Origin: Anaspis maculata
Taxonomy: Eukaryota; Arthropoda; Insecta; Coleoptera; Scraptiidae
Assembly (NCBI GenBank): GCA_949128115.1
Contig: OX421963.1
Span: forward strand, 38,733,979 to 38,797,978
Direction of reading: 5' to 3'
DNA: 64,000 nt
Shown here: positions 1 to 14,580 of the stretch, one piece after another
Position numbering within the stretch: the first letter of the stretch is position 1
Layout: the number at the start of each line of letters is the position of its first letter
The notes under the pieces: model-generated
Seen by the model: the letters and a program-made list of their open reading frames with translations, nothing else
What the model was told of the DNA's origin: nothing
The model's database searches: none
Translations under genes and position numbers: made by a program

Positions 1-2279
1 GAAGCTACTTCCTTCTACAGTGCATGAGGATCTCTCCTTCATACTTTGGGAGCAACTTATCGATCACGTACGGCCGTGATTCCTTTTTCAAAAATTGACT
101 AGTTGACTATAGGTGTTTTCATTCTTTTGACCGTCACTCTGTACATACCTAATGGCAAATTTTGATTTATCTACTCGTAATTTGAATCCTGAAGTCTAAA
201 CAGCTATCTGTGAACGACAGTGTATAATTACAGTAACTATAGTAACTAACTACCTAACTAGATAAGTGGTTCTCGCAACTTGCGATATACCTAGATACTT
301 CAAGCTGGTCTCACTCAACCCTATTTAAAAAAGTTTACTTCGAGTGGGTAGAAATACACATCAACTTTAATCACTATTAAAGATCAAACGAAACTACTTT
401 ATTGCCCTATCTGTGCAGAAAAATAAATATTTTCAAGAAGATTTTTCAGTTCACTTGGCAAATCAAATATCTACGAATATATGTACACGTTTCAGAATTA
501 CTCAGTCGTTCTTCTACGCGATTCATGTAATCTTATCAAGTTCAGGTCAAGGCTGGTTGAGAAGAATGTTCAAATGACTTGAGTATTCTTTTACGGAAGC
601 AGACACTATCGACAACATTTGCATTTCTTAAAACGAAGCATAGATCGTACACGAAGATAGCGCACAGAAAAAGATTTGGCATTCAGATTAGGTGGGAGAA
701 CACAACACGTTATCCCGAGCATCATTTATTGCAAATTTGCTACAAATCTATGACAAAAATCTAGTGTGCAATAAATTTTGATAATAAAAGTTGAGTGTTT
801 AACAATAAAATAATATCACCTCATTTCGTGACCTCATAATTTTGGAAAAATCGTTATGGATTTACCTACTTTGTTACATTGTTTTAATGTATGTCATGCT
901 GATATAAAATTTTTAATATGTCGCTTCAATGGAGGGAGAGAATGGGTAGTTATCTAGAGTGATAGCAGGCGAAATTTTCCGTTGTAATACAACGTAGTAA
1001 ACAAAATAATTCTATACCACTCATACTAGTTTTAATGAATGCTGTAGAAAAAGTATCTAGAATAATCCTGTTGAGTGACAAAAAAAAACATGAATTTGAA
1101 AATTTGATTACATATTCGTAAAATAATTAAAAGGTATAGGTTACCTATTCGAACACGTGGATATGCCAACAGTTTTTTTTTTTATAGAGACAATTTTGTA
1201 TGCAGTAGATATAGCAGAGGCTCGAGTTGTCACTAATACATAATTATCAAATATGTAGTTATTTTTATGATAGCTCATTAATCTTACAAATAGAATTTCA
1301 ACTTGATCTTGCCACTATTGATGCTTCTCTTATCATTCTTCTTGTTTCTGATGTGTAGAGTGCTTTAGAGATGTTGTCTACAGCAAAATGTACTCGAAAA
1401 TATATAAGTTTTCGATATAAAATGCCTAATACGTCTTATTACGTTTTATAGTTGCATAAGAAATCTGACAATCATAATACCAGTTAGGTTTTCCTTCCCA
1501 ACGTATCGAACATCTTTTTCTTCGGAGCATGAACAAAAAGCAGTTGATTTTCTGCACGATCACAATACTTTTACTTGTGTGTTGGTGGAGATCGAGAAAG
1601 TAAACTGTCATGCTACAAAAAAAAAACAAATGGAAAATACATTTTCAATTTTCTGTTTTGCTTTGGTGATCCCGGATCCGTCATGGTTATCTTGTATCTT
1701 AATATAACAATATAAGGGCTATTCTGTGAATGATCCCGTTATAGTATATTATTAAACGAGTTTCATAAGACATAGACATAGTATTGTCATACGACTGGTT
1801 TTGGGGCACGAAGAGCTTGCGAAAGTTTGACAGGTGACACCTCTACAGTGACGTTCGCCTACCTTCTATTGACAATAAATTGTTGCTATTGGTTGAAAAA
1901 CAGTTTAATAATATTCTTCATTAAAGCACCGCTTTCGATGTAATAATGAACTCATTAGTAACGCAAAGTAGATAAAAATTTTAACGATATTAAATAGGAA
2001 GTTTCGTTGTTCTTTCGGGCTTGCTTCGGACCGTTCAATGATAGGAGTCGGTAATTTTGAAGATAAATATCATTGTTATCATTTATTGGTATTTTTTACC
2101 GGTTGTCAATTATCAGCACGCCCCAACCGCCAATCTAAACTTCATATTCAATCCCGTTAGAATTGAACGACATCACTTGCAGAATAAATAAATAGGTGCT
2201 ACTGTCTGGTCTATTTTGCAGGTTTTTTTGTTCTTATGACTGGTGACCCATATTTCTCGAACTCTCAAAAATTATTCTT

Positions 2280-2366
2280 CCCTAATTTAGGAAAGCTGTG
2301 ACCTGGTCGAAATCAGGAGTGCGAAGCTGATGCATTTCGCTAGGGCACAGCCTGCCTAAATTAGGA
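2280..2366. repeat. small palindromic element (CCTAATTTAGG ends)
   Basis: The ends carry CCTAATTTAGG in inverted orientation, followed by matching GCTGTG and CGAAAT blocks on both arms. The core resembles the palindromes at 11288-11538 and 18291-18404, all of which contain an AGGCTGTG / CACAGCCT pair. It is too short to code and is probably a non-autonomous transposon remnant or hairpin repeat. Confidence 0.45.
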
Positions 2367-3162
2367 ATTCAACTGATCACACGATAGTCTCTTGTAGAAA
2401 CAAGCAAAATCAAGCGATCTGAGATTTGGTACAGCCCGATTGACAAATTAGACAACCTTATAATATTTCAGAAAAACAAATCAAAGTCTCATTGTATTTC
2501 CTCTCTTCTACCTACAAGGTCTAAGAATTTTGGTATACGCCTGGTAGGTACTAACTCTTATAACCGAAGTTGAAAACAAAAAAGACACATAAGTTCAAAA
2601 TTCAAGGTGCACCACCCCACCACCTTTACTGGGAGGTCGACTGCGTTTTTCTCGACATATCCGGCTTTTATGCATTTTATGAGTTCATGAATAGGTCGTT
2701 GATCCTTTAAGCACCTTGTAGGTACCTACTGTACAGGGTGGCTCAGAACTGATGTTTTTGAATAACCGCAGATACCCCAGTTCATGTCGTGACTGCTGTC
2801 AAGTTGGTTTCAAAAAAATTAGTCTATAGGTATATGCTCTTAAGGTTGAGGCCAGAAATACGAAACTTACATCCACCTCCTAGTAAGTACTACATATTAT
2901 AATAGGTAGGTAGGCAGATACTTGACTACCTACACTTGAGACGTAGGTACAGTCGCAGGCATGAAATTTCAGACCGCTCTACCACCTGTCACTTTGGGAC
3001 AACCTCAAGATTGTTCTAATTGAGAATGAAATGTTGATGCTTTCTTGTCGTTATGATCGGAATTCTGAACTGACTATTGTGTTCATTCAATTCTGATAGC
3101 ATTTTCATATTGATATTGAATCATAAAATACATTTCAATGTTTTTTCATTTCACTGTCTACT

Positions 3163-3419
3163 TAGCGCCGGATCATGAAATTTTGCACCCCGGGTCTAAT
3201 AACAATTTTCCGCCCCTACCCCTCGATGGATTCAATAAAACACTTTTCAAGAAAAGCGTACGGTCTTAATAGCGAAGTGAGCCACATCCAAATTTCAACG
3301 TAGAAATTGTTAACCTGCTTGAAATGCTTCGTAGAATGAGATTTTGTGCCCCTGAATTGCTTAAGAAGCTTGCGCCCCGGGTCTACAGACCCTCTTACAC
3401 CCCCCTAAATCCGGCGCTG
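3163..3419. mobile_element. candidate hAT-like non-autonomous element
   Basis: The ends read TAGCGCCGGAT and, inverted, CAGCGCCGGAT, and two CCCCGGGTCTA-type blocks lie just inside them. C(A/T)GCGCCGG-type ends occur in hAT elements. I could not see a clean 8-bp target duplication, so the superfamily assignment is inference. Confidence 0.35.
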
Positions 3420-4301
3420 GTACTGCTTTATTTTATTCGTATATGAATTCCGTCAGCCCCATCTGAAGAGTTTGCTTGTTTGTTGAAAATTGAATAAAAT
3501 ATTGTATTAACTACTTGTAAACTACATGAATCAAGAAAGTTCATTCCTTCGAAGGATTCAGCCCACTTGCCCTCTCTTTCCATGAAAAAAGCAGTCCCTT
3601 CATTCATTTGGTGTATAAATATCTAATTATGAACTCTTTCAAGTGCCAGGTGACAATTGTCCATAATTCCGTGCCTGCAACTGTGCACTAACTAATGACG
3701 ATTAGCTAGACGGTAGTATGTGGCTAGACGAATGAATGTCTCCACGTCGACTGGAAGCTAACAGCCGAGCTAACAGCTCGAAAAGAAACCGATAATTAAA
3801 TGCGACTTTATCAGTTAAGTACACGTGCTTCATATCTTATTGAATTACTAAATTTATACCTAAATGTAGAAAAGTTTGAGCAACCTTGAAATGTTAAATG
3901 CAAGATCCTATTTTATTCGAATTAAGAATAATTATGAGTTATGACGCGATAACATAGAACCTCCACGTAGGTATAATAGCTTATCCAACCTACTTGAAAA
4001 TCCATACCTAGACGTGGTCATGAGAATGCGAATAATGCGATAAATAAACACACACTAGTAATCTTACGTTATTCATTACCTACTTATTATCAGATTAGAT
4101 GATAACGTAATCAGCGAGTGAATCATGGTGTAGATGCACATGATTACCGTCAATGTTTTGAAGCCTTCCTTCTCGATGACTTATTGATTTCCTCTTGATT
4201 ACGCATAGAAAGATGTTCTTATAAAAAATCGTTTCTCGCGATAATACCCACAAGTTCTCATTCTTAAGAATTTCGAATTTAATGAGGAAAGTCTCGTCTC
4301 A

Positions 4302-4640
<339 letters not shown>

Positions 4641-5005
4641 TTATTATAATAATAGGTCCCTTCGTTTCGGTTTTTTTGAGTGCGCATGTGTGGCGCGAAT
4701 TTCATAGTTTCGTACACCGATATTGAAAATTAACACTGAAAAATATTGTAGTGCACCTAAAATTCCACAAATATTTTGGCTGAATGTTAGATAGCATTTT
4801 TTATATCAAAAGGAAATGTTTCATTGAAATTAAGTTCAATGATCATTTGTGGAAGTTCAGGAACAACGAAAATGGCAACAGCGCTCAAAACATCAAGACA
4901 TCGGCGCCAACTGTCACTTGTGACAATTATTATGACATTTCTCGTTTCTACCTGACCTACATTTCATTTGCTCATGTTTTGACGATAGAACACAACTTGT
5001 TGGAA

Positions 5006-5092
5006 ATGGCTGTACCGAGAAGGAAGTTCAAAAAAGCTACGAAGAGATGCGTTTACGGTGTGTGTAAAAGTGACAGCCAGAAACCAGTAGTT
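5006..5092 (+). pseudogene. possible THAP zinc-finger N-terminus fragment
   Basis: An ATG at 5006 opens a peptide with a basic lead followed by KRCVYGVCKSDSQK. This resembles the first C-x(4)-C of a C2CH THAP finger as found in insect THAP proteins and P-element transposases. The downstream C-x2-H half and the Pro and Trp landmarks of the domain are absent from the continuing frame. It could be the 5' exon of a gene, a decayed transposon remnant, or chance. Confidence 0.25.
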
Positions 5093-7591
5093 GGTCAGGC
5101 GGCTAGACAAAGCATGCAGCGTTGCCATTCAACTGACAAGTGTACGAATGTTTACAAAATTTGGAGCCTTCAAGCATGCGCACCTGCCCAAACGAAGTAG
5201 CCTATTAAAAAAAAATCATAATCCTACTGAAAACCTAGTGTAGTAGGTATCTCAGCCAGGAAGAATTCATATACAATATGTACTTAAAACTTCATTACAA
5301 CGGATTCCATCAATTTTCGATTGAAGAGCTCTAATTGTTATTGTTTTGTACCAGGTTGTAACATTATAGTCGAGATTATAGTGTGTACGTGGGTATAGTT
5401 TTGTATTATTGCACATACTTTTCTTTCGAATTTTGATTTGGCATAAGGATTGTAGCTACTTTTTCGTTTTAATGTCTTCAAAAAAATTATTTCAACTAGA
5501 CTTGGCTTTTTCCAGTCACCCCTCGCAGTTACCCAATTTACTTTAGTACCTATACCCATACTCTTCACTTATAAATAATAATGACAAATGGAAATTATTC
5601 AGGAAATTAGGTAGGTACCAACTGTTCACAGGAATGTATTGTTAATTTATGATTTACTCAGGTTCTATGACGTTAATTAGATAGGACTTTAACTCATAAC
5701 TCATTTTAAAATTGTTTTACCTATACTCATAAAATATTTGCTACTGCTACCTTGATATCTTCATCTGGCCCATGAACTGACTGCTGCATCAGCCTGATTA
5801 GTTTATTAGTTCCGGTGTCATATAGGTAGAGTTATTATTCCTATTTATTTTTTGGATACCTTGTTGCCGAGATTGGTGCATTGAAAAAAGAACAACTAAC
5901 TTTGGTGAACAAAACAAAATTACAAACAACTCTGATATGTACTACAAATTAGGTAAGTATTTAATTTAGAAAGTGTGTTTCATTATTTATGCTCTTCGAA
6001 GCCTAAACACCCATAAGAAACGTAAAACACACAAACACACCCACCCATGGCTTCGACAAGACTCAAGGGTCTAGCGCGAGAGTGTCGAAGACCCCGAGCT
6101 CGATTCAGGAAATGATTCTTAAAATGAAGGTGAAAACTGAAGGTCTCCCGGGGGGTGAATTCATGAATGAACCGTGACATTTCCCCAGCACATTTAATCG
6201 ATTTTCCCTATTTATAGGTTGGGCAGGTTAGTGAAAATTTCCACACTGGACTTACCATCCATCACACCAGACTCGTACGGGTCTGGTGCCTCCATTCTTC
6301 AGTTTACTCTCAGGCATTGTCAGTTGTCGTGTTCTTGTGAAAACTCTATTGAAACGAACGTACAACTACTAAACAACACTTCGTTCGCGGTTAAACAAAT
6401 AAATATAGCCCGATCAGAAGCGGATCGACCTATTTTGTGCATGCACACTTCGACGCAAGTCGCCGACTTGTGGTGGGGTAGGGCGCCCCATAGCTCTGAT
6501 CACGCCAGATCCCCCACCATACCGCCGGAATCGATCCGTGGAGCGCCTCTGTTTCTGATTATACGGCTGGTCCAAAAGTGTTGGGCAGTATGATGAAACA
6601 TGTGGTCGTTTTTCTCAATCGCCAAAGTCATTAATTATAGTGGTGTAGTGTGTAGTAAGTGGTTGTGCAGGATGGATATAAGTATAGAGTGTAGTCTGTT
6701 ACAGAAATTAGTAATGATTGTTCCGTTTACAAGCAGACTTTTCAGATCATAACGAAATAATATTGTTATTACAATAGAGTCAGCTCAGCTGAAGCTTCAG
6801 GTTCAACGCCATAATGATAACAGATGAACATGATCTAAAAGTTCAATAGTGAAAACTGAAACTAAAACTTATGCCTGACACTGAGTATAAGAAAAAACAC
6901 TTGAATTTGAAAAGAGCTTTAACGATCTGCACTTCGACGCCGAATAGGCTTCTGAACATGTTATTTCTTTGAAGTTTTAAAGAAATATCTCCCTCTACAC
7001 CTAAGTACCCGTAAGTAATCTACAAAAGGTATTGATCAAACAGAGTATATAGTTGGCGCATCCATCAATCGAGCAGGTTCGTCGTTCGATCGAACGTAGT
7101 CTCCGTCATCCTGCATGCGCAGGATACCAGATCCGGATGAGTGCGAACACCTCGTCACTTCCAATGTTCTTTTCCAATTCAAGACGGCGGGATAGCGGAC
7201 CAGACTTTATCCCCATCAGCGTCATGCTAACGTTTGGAAATACTTAGGCGCCAACGTATGGTGGAGGCGCTGCTAAATAATTCCCATTGTCTATTGAGCG
7301 AAATGGTATCAAAATATGTTAAAGTGACTACTTACTTATCTTCTACCTGTATCTGTTGAACCCCCCAAAACCATCCAGTCCTCTGCATTCGGTCATGATC
7401 CTGAAAAATGATGGCGGTATACTTTTCAAGAGGTGCAGTTAAGAAATCCTACCTTCAAAGTACGTAGTGCCAAAATACTTTACTAACTAGCACATAGCAG
7501 ACTGGAGTAAGTAAATGTGGCTGTTATTCAATATGAGCTTGAAATATGAGTTTTTCTGCTTGAATTTTTCAAAATGGCAATGGATGTCTAA

Positions 7592-7814
7592 AGCCCGTGT
7601 TCATAATCACTAATCAGAGATCTCAAATATAAGGTGGTCTTAAGACCATGGCATGCTTATTTAGACACATGCGATCATCTTGTAAATATTATAGGTACAT
7701 ATACACATTATATTCAAATACAACTACATCTTCTTATGGTTGTGTCTGGTGAAAATTTGGCTCATGGAAATTGAATAAGGTCGTCTTAAGACATAAGATC
7801 TATGAATACGGGCT
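7592..7814. mobile_element. palindromic MITE (AGCCCGT ends)
   Basis: The inverted ends are AGCCCGTGTTCATA on the left and, inverted, AGCCCGTATTCATAGATC on the right, followed by matching GGTCTTAAGAC / GTCTTAAGAC blocks. About 220 bp with no coding capacity and TA at both edges, which suggests but does not prove a TA target duplication. Confidence 0.5.
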
Positions 7815-8003
7815 ATAGCGTGTCTGCGTTACCACTGACATGAGCACATCGAAAATAGCCGTTTTGTGTACATTTTTTCCATTTTTATGAAGTGTCGTAG
7901 TTTAAAAGCAAAAATTGTATACAGCAAATAAAAAAAGAATATCAAAATTTGACATCAAGTGCCGCTAGCCATCAGTCAGTGACGTCCTCACAGGCTTGAT
8001 ATA

Positions 8004-10153
8004 CAGGGTGATTCAGGACTAATGCGACATGGTTGAATGCCATCAGGTAGAGGACAAGGGACATTGGGGCAAGTCTAAATCTGTGTCAGAAAAATTTTTT
8101 TGGTCAGCGGTTACGAAGATACAGGGTGTTTCCTATGTTTGTGTTTAAATTTCAAAGTGCGATATCTTTGCAACGGTTTGACGAAATCCGACAAAATTCA
8201 AAAGAAACACTCCTCTACTGAGACTCTTCCAGATGGTCTATCTCCAGATTAAAAATCCAGGACCGTACTTGAAAAAAGTTGTTCGCATTTTTTTGACAGA
8301 AAATCACATTTTCCCGATTGACGTTCGGAAAAAAGCAGCATTGGACTTGGAAAGTACAGAGAAAATGCTATAAAATAGGCTTTTTAAATCGCACGGCACA
8401 CTTCGACCAGTCTCACAAAAACAGATCAAAGTAAGAACTTGTACACATTTTGCCGTAGGTACCCTTTTTCCTAATGTTCGTCAAAATTCATCCGAAATTG
8501 TTTCTAAAGCTCCCCTGCTGTAAATGTACGAAAAATAGCCCATTGCCAGAATTGAATATCCAGAATCGAGAACCGTACTTGGAAAAACTTTTTTTTTTGA
8601 CATAAAAGCAAGCATATTATCCGATCGCTTTTGGTAAAAGTGACAACGGATTCGGAAAGTACAGGAAAAATGCTATGAAATAAGACTTCCTAAATCGTAC
8701 GGCACACTTCGTACTAGTTTTACAAAAACAGATGAAAAGAAGAACTTGTACTACATTTTACAATTTTGCTGTATCTTTCTTTCCTAATGTGCGTCAAAAT
8801 TAATTCGAAATCATTTCCAAAGCTCTCCTGAATTCCTGAGACGGCCTACTGCCAGAATTCAAAATCCAAGATCCAGGACCGTACTTGAAAGAACTGGTTT
8901 GTTCTTTTTGACATAAAGCATATTTACCGATTACTTTCGGGAAAAATCGAATTCAGAAAATATCTACAGGAAAAATGCCAGTAAAAGAACTTCTTAAATC
9001 GCAAAGCATACTTTGACCTGTTCCACAATGATGAAACGCTTCGAAATAAAAGGCCTCTGAAGAAAAGTTTGTTAGATTTTCAATGGTAAAAATGATTTCG
9101 AAACTCAAAAAACAAACAACATTCAAAATTGTTCCATTACAAGAAAGACATTTCTGAAATGCCATCATCAGCTTCAATGCATTTTTTACCGGCATTTTTC
9201 GTGTAGATATTTTCTGAATCCGATGTAATTTTTCTCGAAAGTGATTGGAGAATAATTATGCTATTATGAAAAAAAAACAAATTTCTTCTACTACGATACT
9301 GGATCCTGGATTTTCAATTCTGGCGATAGGCCATCTCGTAAATTTTGAGCAGGGGAGCTTTAGAGATTATTTAGAATTGATTTTGACGAATATTAGGAAA
9401 GAAAGATAGGCATCAAAATTGTAAAATGTAGTACAAGTTCTTCCTTTCATCTGTTTTTGTAAAACTGGTCGAAGTGTGCCGTGCGATTTAAGAAGTCCAT
9501 TTTATAAAAAATTTTCTGCACTTTCTGAATCCGATGTCATTTTTCCCGAAAATAATCGGAAAGATGCTTTCACGCCAAAAAAAGAACAAACAAGTTTTTC
9601 AAGTACGGTCCTGGATTCTGGATATTCAATTCTGCAATAGACTATTTCGTCCATTTGCAGCAGAGGAGCTTTAGAAATGATTTCGGATGAATTTTGACGA
9701 ACATTAGGGAAAAAAGGTACGGCAAAGTTAAAAAATGTGTGCAAGCTCTTATTTTGATCTGTTTTTGTAAAACTGGTCGAAGTGTGCCGTGCGATTTAAA
9801 AAGCTCATTTCATAGCATTTTTTCTGTACTTTCTGAATCCGATGCTGTTTTTTGTGGCTATCTGTCAAAAAAAGCAAACAATTTTTTTTCAGTACGGCCC
9901 TGGATTTTCAATCTGGCCATCTTGAAAAGCCTTAGTGGAGGACTGTTTCTTCTACATTTTGTCGGATTTCATTAAACCGTTGCAAAGATATCGGTCTTTG
10001 AAATTTGAGCCCAAACAAAGAAAACACCCTGTATCTTCGTAACCGCTGACCTCTGTGCCGCTGACCAAAAAAGAATTTTATGACAGATTTAGACTTGCCT
10101 TGATGTCCTCTACCTGGCATTTAACCATGTCGCATTAGTCGTGAATCACCCTG
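8004..10153. mobile_element. 2.15-kb long-palindrome element with CAGGGTG ends
   Basis: The left end reads TA-CAGGGTGATTCAGGACTA and the right end is its inverse, CACCCTG-TA. Matching inverted blocks run inward: the GCGACATGG block, the CGTAACCGCTGACC block, then repeated TTTTTGTAAAACTGGTC-type blocks in both arms. The centre lies near 9080. Within each arm an approximately 0.35-kb unit recurs several times (for example near 8470, 8760, 9400 and 9700), so the arms are internally repetitive. The flanking TA dinucleotides fit a TA target duplication. The short open frames inside are arm repeats rather than genes. Confidence 0.75.
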
Positions 10154-10804
10154 TATTTCCATTGATGTTCCCGTGAAACGTCTTATTGGGCAATCGGACG
10201 CAATTTGGATTGGAGTCCGCAGTCACATCATGATGGTTCTTCTGAAAATCCCCATTTATGTTTAAAAAATCCACACCTCTCATGACCGGTTCTGATTTGG
10301 TTCAGTTTACACCACAAATGCCTGTCTAGTTCGAATCCTGCAGGTTGCATATTCGGATCTTCGATCAGGATTCAGTCTGTCTGGATTTGTTCTTGACCAT
10401 TCGTTCATCCAGGCAGTTGCTCGTTTGCTACCGCACCCTCTGCCCTTCCCCCCTTGGTACGCCACTGATTCAGTTCCAAAAACAATATCGTAGTCCTCCT
10501 AGATCGTAGTATAGGTACCCACCTACCGCATTCTATGCCACTGTTTTCAGGATCGTAATGACGAATCTTTTGAAGAGGTAAGTACCTATACCGTCACTTT
10601 ATTCTTAAAACAGGAGTATGTACTTATACTGAAATACATTCTTTCCTAATTAAAATAGACTTCAAATTAGGTATATTCTACTTCAGGCTCTGAATAATGT
10701 CTGAACTACAACAACAAAAAAAAAGAAGATTTTCTGTCTAGAACAGGTAAAACTTACTAAATTAAAACGAATTCGAGAAAAAGGAATCATGATATGGAGA
10801 CTAT
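10154..10804. other. DMC1 downstream region
   Basis: About 650 bp between the palindrome and the DMC1 stop codon, with no gene seen. On the minus strand an AATAAA hexamer lies at 10598-10603, roughly 200 bp past the DMC1 stop, and is a plausible polyadenylation signal for that gene. Confidence 0.4.
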
Positions 10805-11234
10805 CTAATCAATATCTATTGGAGGATCCCTGATCCCTCCAACAGTTATGGCAAAAGTAGTTTCGCAAGCGGCAAGCTGAGGACTATCGAACATGATTGC
10901 CACTCTTTTGTTTCCGACGCCAGTGGTGTTGTTCTTTAGAGCCACTCTAGTCGTTGAAGCATGGGCCAGGATGTTGCCTCCCGTGGGTTTCGGCATTTCA
11001 TGTTCGAGGCCCAACAGAGGAAACTTGAAATCGCTGGTTATGTGATTCGTTATGTAAACGGCCACGTTATATTCTTCGCTGATATTCTGCAATCGTGACA
11101 TCAGCTTGTTCAGCTTCTGCTGCCTTTTGACCAGGTGATTTGTGCCGATGAAATCCACTTTGAACTGGGCCATGATGGAATCGACGATCAAGAGCTTGAA
11201 AACGCCGGGCTCTTCGTGAAACTTTGCTGCGACG
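10805..11234 (-). CDS. DMC1: DMC1 exon 4 (Walker B to C-terminus)
   Basis: Encodes aa 227-368, beginning [13 protein letters not shown] and including LLIVDSIM (Walker B), the L1/L2 DNA-binding loop region, [11 protein letters not shown] and the terminal ITVGGI block. The acceptor is TTTTCAG. The first base completes an Asn codon with the AA left by exon 3. The stop is at 10805-10807. Confidence 0.92.
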
Positions 11235-14200
11235 CTGAAAATTTGATATTTATTAATTTTAAGAGCCTACATAATATTAGGTAAGTACCATGCGATCAAC
11301 AAAATTCGGAATTGGGGTAGGCTGTGCCTTGGGCGAAAGCAGCTCGACATCCTGAAATTTGACCAGGGGTGCGATTCTCGAACATGTTAGAAAAGTTTTC
11401 GTATGCGGATTCTCCTTTCCGACAGCCCAAATGCACACGAAACCAAGGAGATTCGTATGCGAAAAGTCATTCGAATAACTCGAGAATCGCACCCCAAGTC
11501 ACAGCCTACCCCAATTCCGAATTTTGTTGATCGCATGGTATAAGTAGGTGATTTGTCTCATGCAGGAAGGTGGAATAAAAGTAGAACTAAGAAGTGTAGG
11601 GGAGGTATGCCCTAGTCGGCATACTGTTTGTTTGGAGTTTCGATTTTTTGTAAGAGCTCATTCAAAATTGTTGCTGACCTTATTTTGAACTTTCTAATGT
11701 CTGACTAATCTAAAGTGAACACGGTGAAAAGTATACAAAATTGTAAATATTGTTTTGATTCAAAACGGTAGATCAACAACCGCATCAACCGCACTAGTGC
11801 AGAGATACGTAAGTTGGCGGTTGTAAGTTGTTCACCGTATTACATCTGAGTGGGAAGTGCCCTTGTCAAAAAAGGCGAAAGAGAAGACCACCTTCATAAC
11901 TATTGATGAGACGGGCCAATTTCGCAGCGATTCGTGATTTTTTGCGACCGCGAAATGTGGCGAAGTTAGAAGATTTCTCGGACTGGCCAGTTATTTCCGC
12001 AAATTCGTGAAGAACTATGCCACGATCGCGAGATCACTGTCACTGAGTAAGCTTTTGACAGAGAGCAAATGTTCCAAATGGGGACAAAAACATAGCGTTG
12101 CGTTTGATCAACTGCGCGAGAGTTTGTGCGCCGAACCGGTTCCGAATTCCGAAGCTGTATAACCAGAACGCGAAATGAAATTATGAAATGTCTTCCATTT
12201 TTCTGGTACTGCCACCAAATCCGAATATAGAAATTTTGTTGACTTCGAGGTAAGTACCGACCTACCTCTGCTAATACACAGGGCCGACGTTACAGCTTTT
12301 GGTGCCCAAGGCGAAGTTCTGCAATGGGCCCTTTTAAGAATAAAAAAAAGCATCCCAAGCAAATTTTTTTTCAAATTACAATAGTAATATCCATAATAAT
12401 TGGAAATTGCTCAAATTCTGAGTAAAAAAGCGCCCAGGCGAATTTTTTTCGAAATAATAGAGAGATAAGGGCGCTCAGGCGCCCCCCCCCCCCCCCTTCA
12501 AAGTTGGCGCCCGAGGCGATCGCATCGCTTCGCCCGCCACATCCTAAAGCCGGCCCTGCTAATACATAACAAGCTGTAAGGATTAAATGGTACGTACTTC
12601 TTAAGTAGCTCATGTTGATGTTCGGAATTGTAGGCTCTAGCCCACAAAATATTCTCCAAAACCTGTTTGTCGTTTAGTTCGAATCTGTGTGCAATCTGGC
12701 GGATTCTCTCTGGACGGCTGGAAAAAAAAATCGTATATTTCAATATTTTCTCTCAAAGCCGGTTTATCAATACAATAGACGGTCAACTTTACCTAAAATT
12801 AAACATCATGGAAACAATAACTATTTATGAAAATACTTACAAGGTGTGTTCAGTATCAATAAACATGACTTTACCACCAGGGTAGCCATCAGGTCTGGGA
12901 ATCTGGGCCGAAACGCAAAGCGTGTGGGCAATTTGCGTTTTTCCAGTGCGGGACTCGCCGAAAAACTCGGTGATAGACATCGATTCTATGCCTCCCTCCA
13001 GCAATTTACTGAAAACAATTTTCTGTTAGGTAATTGACTACCTACTCAATAAAACAAGAACAAGCATATATTTCGAAAAAAGCGCGCTGGGGAGAGCACC
13101 CTCATTTGATCCAGCATTTATATCTTCCAATAACAATCATAATTCTACATTATGTAAAGTAATACCGGGTCTTCTTCAAAACTGGGAGTTAGAGTTAGCT
13201 CTAGAAGTGGAAACGTATGTTAGCGACTTGATTCACTTTCCACGTTGCCTGGCCCGAGGTACTCAATGGCGGAATTTGAATCAAATCGCGGACATACGAT
13301 TTTATTTTCACAGCTAGCTGCAATTCGTAATTGGAAAGACAGTGTCCAAGAAGGTTATGCGAAAGAGAATTGGCGAATCATTTACTAGTTTTCAAGAAAA
13401 AAATTACTGAAATTTCGGAACCACACCAATATATTTTCTACGCCGGGCGAGTATGCAACTCAACAAACAATTGAAGAAAGCGGGTTATGGTGGCCTTACA
13501 TATGGCCTTACATTGAGCATCAAATGCTGCAGCTTTTTTAGCTGCTGAGCGCTCATTGGTCACATGTTGGTAATTGACAGCAATGACAGGCGTCAGTGCC
13601 AATCAGAACTCTGAAGCTAAAAAAGCTGCAGTATTTGATGCTCAATGTAAGGCCACCATTATGCTGGCCTTACATTGAGCAGCAAATGCTGCAGCTTTCT
13701 TTGCAGCAGAGTTCTGATTGGAACTGACGCCTGTTATTGCTGTCAGTGACCAACATTTGACCAATGAGAGCTCGGCAGCAAAAAAAGCTGCAGCATTTGA
13801 TGCTCAATGTAAGGCCACCATTAGGCAGAAGGTGGTAGCCATGGCGATTCTTACGTGAAAACGTTCAAGTTCTAGTGGCGAAATGGAATATTTAATGTAA
13901 GTAAAGGTGCGTTCAGTCAGCTTATTTAGCCGCAAGTTTTATTTTAGTCGCAAGCGCAGCGACGCCCATTGGCTCTTACGAACCAGCCTCCTCAAAACAG
14001 CCAATAAGAGATGCAGCGCTTACGACTAAAATTCAAACTTGCGGCTTAATAAGCTAACTGAACGCACCTTAATCCCGCAGTTGTCCGTACCTGAATCGAC
14101 CCACAGTTGCATAAGTATACATTCATAAGGAAGAGAATGAATTGTGTGGTAGGATGGTTACTGTAAAATGTGTGGTTTCCGTTGCCCTTTATGACTCAAG

Positions 14201-14510
14201 CACTCAGTGCTTGACACTTATTGATTACTTCATATAAATTCCACGCTATTCTTTCGAAAAACACCGATTTTGATGAACAACCTAAACTACGCAATCATTG
14301 AATACGACACACTGAAAATTTTGTCCCTTTTCGAATTGGGGTAATTCCTGATTGTGTTGAACGATTTAGAATCTGTTTGTGCCGTTGCTCAGCTCAATCT
14401 TATGATAATCCATAACTGTGAATAAGAAACTCAATGCGACTTGAGTGAAGTTTATACAGGGTGACACGCAAAGCGGTGCAAAACTGCCAGGCGTTCAACA
14501 TGCTCCTCGA

Positions 14511-14580
<70 letters not shown>

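Noticed and set aside
6219..6593. 124-residue plus-strand frame
   Set aside because: No domain, no splice context, low-complexity codon usage; most likely chance.
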